Part shown: piece after piece, positions 19,886-28,500 of the stretch
How the letters are laid out: each line of letters opens with the position of its first letter
Position numbering within the stretch: position 1 is the stretch's first letter
Source of the DNA: Megaustenia siamemsis
Taxonomy: Eukaryota > Mollusca > Gastropoda > Stylommatophora > Ariophantidae
NCBI GenBank assembly: GCA_032433765.1
Contig: JAVIAB010000024.1
Coordinates: 8,614,821-8,678,820 of the forward strand
DNA: 64,000 nucleotides
Direction: 5' to 3'
Notes under the pieces: generated by a model
Databases searched by the model: none
Told to the model about the DNA's origin: nothing
The model's input: the letters and a program-made list of their open reading frames with translations, nothing else
Made by a program: the position numbers and the translations under genes

Positions 19886-20812
19886 TTGGGGCGATTTTTG
19901 GATTGTGGAGGTTTGAGAAAGTGCTGGTGTAGTCTGTGAGAAAATACTTTGGGCCTCTTTTGACTCTGATGTAGTGGAGATGTCTGATGTTTAATTAGGT
20001 GTTTGTAGATGTTGTTTGTCCCTTGGTGTAATAAACTGTCATGTCCTTGGATGCCTGTAGACATGCTTGGTACTATGTGGGTGTGGTGCCAAAATGGTGA
20101 GGCAATGTATTAAGTTTTCTCAATCTGGATAATCTCAGCCCCAGGTAGTAGTGTGCAAAGGTGTGGTTGTCTGGTTGTTTGATGATGCGACTTATGTGAT
20201 TTATTCTGAGAACTTTTATTTTTGTGTGTATGTCCTGTAGTGAGATCCCTCCGTCTTTTGTGCTGTATCAGTGTTTTTTTTTGTTTTATGCTGTGTATTG
20301 TGTGACCAAATACAGAGGTTCTTATCAGTTTATCTCTTTGATTGTTGATTGCAGTGGGTCGAAGACAGTGGCTGTGTAAATCAATATGGGGATCAATATG
20401 ATGTATGTGTTTACTATGATGCTGCGGCCAATAATTGTTGATGTTTTGTATTTGTATCTCTGTAGTATGTCTGTTGTCTTTGTGACTAGGTTCTGCCGTG
20501 TTGGTTTGTGTTTTCTTTGGGTTGCATGGATATGTTATCCCGTATAGTTTTAAGTTGGTGACCGGTGTTAGAGCTGAGGGAAAGTCCTCTTTGTTCTTCC
20601 ACCTGCCTATACTCATAATAAAAGATTTATGTATGTTTATCTGTGCCCCGCTGCCCTGCCCAAACTCGGAATGTGCTGAGGATGTTGTCTATTGATCTAG
20701 TGGTTGATGGAAAGAAAACAGGTAGGCTAACAGCTTCTGTTCTCCTTTTCCTGGTATGAGTGTGCCTGCTATGAAGTTGTCTTTTCTAATGTTTTCTAAG
20801 AATGACTCTGCA
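19886..20812 (-). mobile_element. Tx1/L1-like LINE (family B, copy 2), polymerase thumb region
   Basis: Minus strand, several frames. From the 5' side: DVLTAESFLENIRKD, FIAGTLIPGKGEQKLLAY (the YADD position is decayed), FGQGSGAQINIHKSFIMSIG, VTNLKLYGITYP, TIIGRSIIVNTYIILIPILI, DGGISLQDIHTKIKVLRI, and RIIKQPDNHTFAHYYLGLRL, then FLTDYTSTFSNLHNPKIAPK next to the 48 bp array. The order matches the thumb and post-polymerase region of L1/Tx1-type ORF2. Frameshifts are numerous. The fragment meets a plus-strand LINE fragment head to head at about 20813. Confidence 0.75.
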
Positions 20813-20985
20813 GTCAGTACGTCTTCACACTGACCCAATCAGTGAGACAAGGATGCTCCCTGTCACCATTACTCAACGTGCTAGCCATTGAGCCTGTGTT
20901 GGATAAAATCCGACAAGACGACACCATCAGAGGCACTTCAGGCCAGGTGGTGGCGAAAAGAAATTGATAGTGTACGCCGATGACA
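20813..20985 (+). mobile_element. Tx1/L1-like LINE, polymerase fragment left of SINE insertion
   Basis: Reads QYVFTLTQSVRQGCSLSPLL, NVLAIEPVLDKIRQDDTIRG, then after a frameshift KLIVYADD. The QGC(P/S)LSP block and the YADD catalytic motif are diagnostic of non-LTR reverse transcriptase. The reading continues at 21350 after a SINE insertion. Confidence 0.8.
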
Positions 20986-21349
20986 GGGTGTCCGGTTAGC
21001 GCAATCGATAGGCGGTTGGCTTACCACGGCAACAGCCGGGGTTCGTACCCTGGCGAGGACACCTGGGTTTTACTAATTCCCTAAAAATTAGTAGGAGCCG
21101 CGATAGCTCAGTGGTTAGTGAACTGGACCACTACGGACAAGGGGTAGGGTTCGATCCCAACCGACGGCTCCGGGTTCACCCAGCCTTAAATGGGTACCGG
21201 ATTTTTTCTGGGAAAGTAAAAGCAGCACGGGCGTAATACCGACCACATTACCCCAAAAATCATGTGCTGAAGGTCTGTAAAATATAGGGTCACTAACACC
21301 ATATTTCCCTATACGCCACTTGGCGTGACGGGGGGTACTTTACTTTACT
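20986..21349 (+). mobile_element. Composite SINE: two tRNA-derived heads, 13 bp target-site duplication
   Basis: The first unit (20987-21063) is tRNA-like with complementary 7 bp ends ggtgtcc/ggacacc and a B box ggttcgtacc (21040-21049). A short linker contains the perfect inverted repeat TACTAATT/AATTAGTA (21071-21078 and 21086-21093). Then comes a full SINE of the common family (21094-21349; A box 21104-21114, B box 21148-21157) ending tactttactttact. Identical 13 bp repeats tacgccgatgaca flank the whole unit (20973-20985 and 21350-21362), so both heads inserted together. Confidence 0.85.
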
Positions 21350-21530
21350 TACGCCGATGACACAATTTTCTTCCCAAGGAACGCCGAATCAATATGCCAC
21401 ATCATCAAAACGTTCATGGAATTCGGAATCGGACGCGGAGCCAACATCAACGTACAAAAATCGTCCATTATGGGATATGCTCAAGTTATAGAGACAAGTC
21501 ACATTTTGGGAAAACAAGTTCACAACTAAA
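21350..21530 (+). mobile_element. Tx1/L1-like LINE, polymerase fragment right of SINE insertion
   Basis: Reads YADDTIFFPRNAESICHIIK, FGIGRGANINVQKSSIMGYA and on to GKQVHN before TAA. It continues the fragment at 20813-20985; the target duplication repeats the YADD codons. The 'GxxiNxxKSxxM' block is the expected motif after YADD. Truncated on the right. Confidence 0.8.
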
Positions 21531-21534
21531 GAAT

Positions 21535-22880
21535 TAAAGTAATTTTAGCCCGTCATGGCACGAGACTCTCAAATATTGCAAGACAACAGAGCACGTTTAA
21601 GATTGATCAAGATTGAAATCGTCAAGTCATCATTATCATCATCGAGAGCCTTCTCCGCAACGAAGGTTGGCTACCATGATCGCCATTCTACTGTTTCTTG
21701 CTTTGATGGTGCAGGCTGTCGTAGATTGACTTGCCCATCTTTTGATGTTACTCGTCCATGTTAGTCTTGGTCAGCCTCTGCCTCTATTACCTTGTATTTT
21801 TCCTTCCAATATTACTTTTAGTAGGCTGTTGTGTCTTTTAACATGCCTCAAAAATTTTATTTGTCTTGTCTTAATTGTATTTAGTAGTTCTCTTTTTATT
21901 TTCAGTTGCTTTAAAACTTTATCGTTTATCTTTTGTTTCCATCCAATTCTACCTAATCTTCTATAAATCCACATTTCAAAGGCTTCAATTTTCTGTGCTG
22001 TTTTCTTGTCTAATGTCCATGTTTCTGCACCATACAGGAATATTGAGATGATGTAACATTTTGCCATTCTTAGTTTCAGCCCTGCTGATATTTGTTTTGT
22101 TGTTAGTATATTTTTCATGGCATTAAAATTACTTTTTGCCATACCTATTCTTTTGTTTATTTCAGTTTTGCGTTTTCCATCATTGGTTATAGTATGTCCC
22201 AGGTAGTTGTAGCTCTGAACTGTCTCCAGATGTATTCCCTCAACTTTGATATTTAATTGTAGGTCTTGAGAATTTTACTATAATCGTCAAGTAGCGTACG
22301 ACAAATCCAGGTCAACTAGAGAACATTGTGACATTGTGAGATCGTCGAACTTAAAACGTGTCTGGAGAGACAGCTGTGTAATCACGTGACCGCGTGAGTG
22401 TAACCTGCTTCTTGCTCAAGAAATATAAACATCGCGTGTGTACTTAAATTTTCCAAGGATCAAGTGTAGATTACTTATTTAATTATATTTAAGACTAAAT
22501 TGATAGCCATTTTGAATTGATTGTTGAAATGAAAATTACTGAATTATTATTTAGTAGAATACAATCTTTATAATATAGTATTTAATTGAAACATATTTTT
22601 AAGTTAATAAATTGAATTGAAATGTGTCCACAGTAGTTAATATAAACTTTGTTTTCCTTCCAGAGAGACGAACCAAGACCTTCGTATTATGAATTGAAAA
22701 TATGTTGTTAAATTATATTAAATTATCAATCGTTTCATGCAAATGATGACAGTGTACAAAAGACAAATGTTAATTGCCTAATTATATAAATATGGAACAC
22801 ATTCTTGCACATATATAATATACAGTTAGATACAAGAAGACGATAGAAAATTTGTTTACAGCCGAGTCAATCGATCGAAG
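21535..22880 (+). mobile_element. Possible LTR of an LTR retroelement, interrupted by a LINE
   Basis: If the LINE insertion at 21628-22281 is removed, the rest carries a TATA-like aaatataaac (22421-22430), an AATAAA-like signal (about 22603-22608) and AT-rich sequence, followed 40-300 bp later by a gag-like reading. That order (promoter, poly(A) signal, gag) is what an LTR would give. I could not fix TG/CA ends or a primer-binding site, so the boundaries are guesses. Confidence 0.3.
21628..22281 (-). mobile_element. RTE-like LINE (family C, copy 1), 5'-truncated, holds the single-copy ancestor of the 88 bp satellite
   Basis: Minus strand, flanked by identical 11 bp target duplications aatcgtcaagt (21617-21627 and 22282-22292), so it is a complete 5'-truncated insertion. 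It reads YNYLGHTITNDGKRKTEINK, then ISIFLYGAETWTLDKKTAQK, WIYRRLGRIGWKQKINDKVL, FLRHVKRHNSLLKVILEGKI and GNRGRG, then the C-terminal segment QSTTACTIKARN ... WR ... ANLRCGEGSR with a stop and a (TGA)n-type tail (complement of 21628-21643). The segment equivalent to one satellite unit is 21655-21740 and occurs once. Confidence 0.9.
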
Positions 22881-22922
22881 TGAGAAATTATATTAGTGCT
22901 AAAGGTAACATAGTAAAACATG

Positions 22923-23215
22923 GCAAAAAACTTAGATCATGGCAATGAAGCGATGAGACTAGTAACTGAAACGGCTGGTGAATTGAGGCTAGCAATGAAC
23001 TATCAAAATATTAGCAATAGTGTTGCCACGTTCAAGGAGAACCATCGAAATTTAGAGAGTGGATAGAAAGTATAGAAAATGTAGCTCACTTAACGACAAA
23101 TAAAGAACTAAGGAAAATCAATTTTAGATCAGATGAAGTGTTTGCGTTCTTAAGAAGAAGATTAAAATCATTACCGGAGGAAACGTGGGAGAATACGAAC
23201 AAATATTAACCTGAT
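22923..23215 (+). mobile_element. Gag-like fragment of an LTR retroelement, frameshifted
   Basis: An ATG near 22920 opens MAKNLDHGNEAMRLVTETAG and continues to SVATFK. After a one-base shift the reading is EPSKFREWIESIENVAHLTT and NKELRKINFRSDEVFAFLRR. The pattern 'F-x-G-(D/E)-P-x-x-F-x-x-W-(I/L)' is the start of many gypsy/BEL-type gag proteins. The reading ends at a stop near 23210. No protease or polymerase follows. Family assignment is inference. Confidence 0.4.
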
Positions 23216-23590
23216 TGTTATTGTGTATGCTACGTCATCATATTGATGGCTGATCGTATATACCTTAGACCGGCCGTAGGATAATGGTAAAAGACGACAT
23301 GACGGAGCTTTGTTCATGACTTTGCAGCAGGGGGTGACTCCCATAGTTTCCTGTTAGTCAGGAGGGATGTTGTCTAGTTTCAAGAGGGCTACTGTGAGAT
23401 AGAGGGTAGACATGTGAACTGGTTTATATAATTTCACAAATTCACATTGCAGGGGATATCTGTCGGTCTGTTATTTGATGTTCGACGGGAATAATCCGAT
23501 GATTAACAGTGTTTCATATGTTCGGATTTGGAGACAAAAACGATATCCTAATATCTTCAAGCACTATACATAAAAAAAATATATGACGAT
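23216..23590. other. Unclassified DNA
   Basis: No frame, repeat or tRNA-like promoter pair is recognised between the gag-like fragment and the next LINE. Confidence 0.4.
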
Positions 23591-24319
23591 CATATGCCAG
23601 GCCCAAACATTAATGGAAAGATAATCAATGATCAAGATATCAAGATATGTTGATGATACTGTTCTACTAGTAGAAAATCCTAAAGACGTACAACAATTGC
23701 TTAATGTGATAAACACTAACAAGCAAAAAATATGGACTAGAAATGAATATCAAAAAGACTAAAACTATGATCATAAACAAAGAAAATTCTCAAGACCTAC
23801 AATTAAATATCACAGTTGAAGGAATACATCTGGAGATAGTTCAGAGCTACAACTACCTGGGACATACTATAACCAATGATGGAAAATGGAAAATTGAAAT
23901 AAACAAAAGAATAGGTATGGCAAAATATAATTTTAGTGCCATGAAAAAATATACTAACAACAAAACAATTATCAGCAGGGCTGAAACTAAGAATGACAAA
24001 ATGTTACATCATCTCAATATTCCTGTGTGGTGCAGAAACATGGACATTAGATAAGAAAACAGAACAGAAAATTGAAGCCTTTGAATTTTGGATTTATAGA
24101 AAACTAGGTAGAATTGGATGGAAAGAAAAGAAAACAAAGTTTTAAAACAACTGAAAATATAAAAAAAGAGAACTACTAAATACAATTAAGACAAGACAAA
24201 TGAAATTTTTGGCGCAGGTTAAAAGAGACAACAGCCTACTAAAAATAATATTGGAAGGGAAAATACAAAGTAAAAGAGGCAGAGGCATACCAAGATTAAG
24301 ATGGAGGAGTAACATCAAA
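23591..24319 (+). mobile_element. RTE-like LINE (family C, copy 2), source locus of the 88 bp satellite
   Basis: Plus strand. A YVDD catalytic motif (RYVDDTVLLVENPKDVQQLL, YVDD 23646-23657) is followed in other frames by MNIKKTKTMIINKENSQDLQ, VQSYNYLGHTITNDGKWKIE, then LDKKTEQKIEAFEFWIYRKL, NTIKTRQMKFLAQVKRDN, and KRGRGIPRLRWRSNIKRWTS. At 24320 the sequence passes without a break into the tandem array, whose unit is the next 88 bp of this ORF. At least three frameshifts make it inactive. From 23782 it is the inverted counterpart of 21655-22276. Confidence 0.9.
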
Positions 24320-27300
24320 AGATGGACAAGTCAATCTATGACAGCCTGACCATCAAAGCAAGAAACAGAGTAGAATGGCGATCCATGGCAGCCAACCTTC
24401 GTTGTGGAGATGGACAAGTCAGCCTATGACAGCATGCACCATCAAAGCAAGAAACAGAGTAGAATGGCGATCCATGGTAGCCAACCTTCGTTGCGAAGAT
24501 GGACAAGTCAATCTATGACAGCCTGCAACATCAAAGCAAGAAACAGAGTAGAATGGCGATCCATGGCAGCCAACATTCGTTGCGGAGATGGACAAGTCAA
24601 TCTATGACAGCCTGACCATCAAAGCAAGAAACAGAGTAGAATGACGATCCATGGCAGCCAACCTTCGTTGTGGAGATGGACAAGTCATTCTATGACAGCC
24701 TGACCATCAAAGCAAGAAACAGAGTAGAATGGCGATCCATGGCAGCCAAACTTCGTTGTGGAGATGGACAAGTCAATTTATGACAGCCTGACCATCAAAG
24801 CAAGAAACAGAGTAGAATGGCGATCCATGGCAGCCAACCTTCGTTGTGGAGTTTGACAAGTCAGACTATGACAGCATGCACCATCAAAGCAAGAAACAGA
24901 GTAGAATGGCGATCCATGGTAGCCAACCTTCGTTGCGAAGATGGACAAGTCAATCTATGACAGCCTGCAACATCAAAGCAAGAAACAGAGTAGAATGGCG
25001 ATCCATGGCAGCCAACATTCGTTGCGGAGATGGACAAGTCAGTCTATGACAGCCTGACCATCAAAGCAAGAAACAGAGTAGAATGGCGATCCATGGCAGC
25101 CAACATTCGTTGTGGAGATGGACAAGTCAATCTATGACAGCCTGACCATGAAAGCAAGAAACAGAGTAGAATGGCGATCCATGGCAGCCAACATTCGTTG
25201 CGGAGATGGACAAGTCAATCTATGACAGCCTGACCATCAAAGCAAGAAACAGAGTAGAATGACGATCCATGGCAGCCAACCTTCGTTGTGGAGATGGACA
25301 AGTCAATCTATGACAGCCTGACCATCAAAGCAAGAAACAGAGTAGAATGGCGATCCATGGCAGCCAAACTTCGTTGCGGAGATGGACAAGTCAATCTATG
25401 ACAGCCTGACCATCAAAGCAAGAAACAGAGTAGAATGGCGATCCATGGTAGCCAACCTTCGTTGTGGAGATGGACAAGTCAATCTATGACAGCCTGACCA
25501 TCAAAGCAAGAAACAGAGTAGAATGGCGATCCATGGCAGCCAACCTTCGTTGCGGAGATGGACAAGTCAATCTATGACAGCCTGCACCATCAAAGCAAGA
25601 AACAGAGTAGAATGGCAATCCATGGCAGCCAACCTTCGTTGTGGAGATGGACAAGTCAATCTATGACAGCCTGACCATCAAAGCAAATAACAGAGTAGAA
25701 TGGCGATCCATGGCAGCCAACCATCGTTGTGGAGATGGACAAGCCAATCTATGACAGCCTGACCATCAAAGCAAGAAACAGAGTAGAATGGCGATCCATG
25801 GTAGCCAACCTTCGTTGTGGAGATGGACAAGTCAATCTATGACTGCCTGACCATCAAAGCAAGAAACAGAGTAGAATGGCGATCCATGGTAGGCAACCTT
25901 CGTTGCGGAGATGGACAAGTCAATCTATGACAGCCTGACCCTTAAAGCAAGGAACAGAGTACAATGGCGATCCATGGCAGCCAACCTTCTTTGTGGAGAT
26001 GTACAAGTCAATCTATGACAGCCAGACCATCAAAGCAAGACACAGAGTAGAATGGCGATCCATGGCAGCCAACCTTCGTTGTGGAGATGGACAAGTCAAC
26101 CTATGACAGCCTGACCATCAAACCAAGAAACAGAGTGGAATGGCGATTATGGGCAGCCAACCTTCGTTGCGGAGATGGACAAGTCAATCTATGACAGCTG
26201 GACCATCAAAGCAAGAAACAGAGTAGAATGGCGATCCATGGCAGCCAACCTTCGTTGTGGAGACAGATAAGTCAATCTATGACAGCCTGCACCATCAAAG
26301 CAAGAAACAGAGTAGAATTGCGATCCATGTTAGCCAACCTTCGTTGTGGAGATGGACAAGTCAATCTATGACAGCCTGCACCATCAAAGCAAGAAACAGT
26401 AGAATGGCGATCCATGGCAGCCAACCTTCTTTGTGGAGATTGACAAGTCAATCTATGACAGCCAGACCATCAAAGCAAGACACAGAGTAGAATGGCGATC
26501 CATGGCAGCCAACCTTCGTTGTGGAGATGGACAAGTCAACCTATGACAGCCTGACCATCAAAGCAAGAAACAGAGTAGATTGGCGATTATGGGCAGCCAA
26601 CCTTCTTTGTGGAGATGTACAAGCCAATCTATGACAGCCTGCACCATCAAAGCAAGAAACAGTAGAATGGCGATCCATGGTAGCCACACTTCGTTGTGGA
26701 GATGGACAAGTGAATCTATGACAGCCTGCACCATCAAAGCAAGAAACAGAGTAGAATGGCGATCCATGACAGCCAACCTTCGTTGCTGAGATGGACAAGT
26801 CAATCTATGACAGCCTGACCATCAAAGCAAGAAACAGAGTATAATGGCAATCCATGGCAGCTAACCTTCGTTATGGAGATGGACAAGTCAATCTAAAACA
26901 GCCTGCACCTGCAAAGCAAGAAACAGAGTAGAATGGCGATCCATGGCAGCCAACATTCGTTGTGGAGATGGACAAGTCAATCTATGACAGCCTGACTATC
27001 AAAGCAAGAAACAGTAGAATGGCGATCCATGGCAGCCAAACTTCGTTGTGGAGATGGACAAGTCAATCTATGACAGCCTGGCCATCAAAGCAAGAAACAG
27101 AGTAGAATGGCGATCCATGGCAGCCAACCTTCGTTGTGGAGATGGGCAAGTCAATCTATGACAGCCTGACCATCAAAGCAAATAACAGAGTAGAATGGCG
27201 ATCCACGGCAGCCAACCTTCGTTGTGGAGATGGACAAGCCAATCTATGACCGCCTGACCATCAAAGCAAGAAACAGAGTAGAATGGCAATCCATGGCAGC

Positions 27301-28500
27301 CAACCTTCGTTGTGGAGATGGACAAGTCAATCTATGACAGCCTGACCATCAAAGCAAGAAACAGAGTAGAATGGCGATCCATGGCAGGCAACCTTCATTG
27401 CGGAGATGGACAAGTCAATCTATGACAGCCTGCACCATCAAAGCAAGAAACAGAGTAGAATGGCGATCCATGGCAGCCAACCTTCGTTGTGGAGATGGAC
27501 AAGTCAGTCTATGACAGCCTGACCATCAAAGCAATAAACAGAGTAGAATGGCGATCCATGGCAGCCAAACTTCGTTGTGGAGATGGACAAGTCAATCTAT
27601 GATAGCCTGGCCATCAAAGCAAGAAACAGAGTAGAATGTCGATCCATGGCAGCCAACCGTCTTTGCTGAGATGGACAAGTCAATCTATGACAGCCTGCAC
27701 CATCAAAGCAAGAAACAGTAGAACGGCGATCCATGGCAGCCAACCTCCGTTGTGGAGATGGACAAGTCAATCTATGACAGCCTGACCATCAAAGCAAGAA
27801 ACAGAGTAGAATGGCGATCCATGGCAGCCAAACTTCGTTGTGGAGATGGACAAGTCAATCTATGACAGCCTGACCATCAAAGCAAGAAAACACAGTAGAA
27901 TGGCGATCCATGGCAGCCAACCTTCGTTGTGGAGATGGACAAGTCAATCTATGACAGCCTGCACCATCAAAGCAAGAAACAGTAGAATGGCGATCCATGG
28001 CAGCCAACCTTCGTTGTGGAGATGGACAAATCAATCTATGACAGCCTGCACCATCAAAGCTAGAAACAGAGTAGAATTGCGATCCATGTTAGCCAACCTT
28101 CGTTGTGGAGATGGACAAGTCAATCTATGACAGCCAGACCATCAAAGCAAGAAACAGAGTAGAATTGCGATCCATGTTAGCCAACCTTCGTTGTGGAGAT
28201 GGACAAGTCAATCTATGACAGCCTGACCATCAAAGCAAGACACAGAGTAGAATGGCGATCCATGGCAGCCAACCTTCGTTGTGGAGATGGACAAGCCAAT
28301 CTATGACAGGCTGCACCATCAAAGCAAGAAACAGTAGAATGGCGATCCATCTTAGCCAACCTTCGTTGTGGAGATGGACAAGTCAATCTATGACAGCCTG
28401 CACCATCAAAGCAAGAAACAGAGTATAATGGCGATCTATGGCAGCCAACCTTCGTTGTGGAGATGGACAAGTCAATCTATGACAGCCTGAACCATCAAAG
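24320..28500 (+). repeat. Satellite left edge: diverged units and 5-unit higher-order repeats
   Basis: Units differ at several positions each, with lengths of 86-89 bp. Variants include tgcacc for tgacc (+1), aaacagtaga for aaacagagtaga (-2), ttctttgtgg and gcgattatggg. A five-unit block recurs at 442 bp (24404-24607 and 24846-25049), and another at 440 bp (caagacacag near 26034 and 26474). This is the expected state of an array edge that escapes homogenisation. Confidence 0.9.

Noticed and set aside
17846..19939. Open frames such as Cys-rich CDLPCCNGCH repeats on the plus strand
   Set aside because: They are antisense readings of the 48 bp LINE-derived repeat; the cysteine pattern is produced by the repeat unit and is not a real metal-binding protein.
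20987..21063. A functional tRNA gene
   Set aside because: The ends pair well, but the T and D arms are imperfect, no convincing anticodon arm is seen, and the unit lies inside a SINE flanked by one target duplication.
21079..21085. Telomere-like CCCTAAA
   Set aside because: A single occurrence that forms the loop of the linker hairpin; no tandem telomere repeats exist in the window.
24392..24412. CENP-B box in the 88 bp unit (cttcgttgtggagatgg)
   Set aside because: Only the TTCG core fits; the required A and CGGG positions do not match. Centromere function cannot be argued from it.
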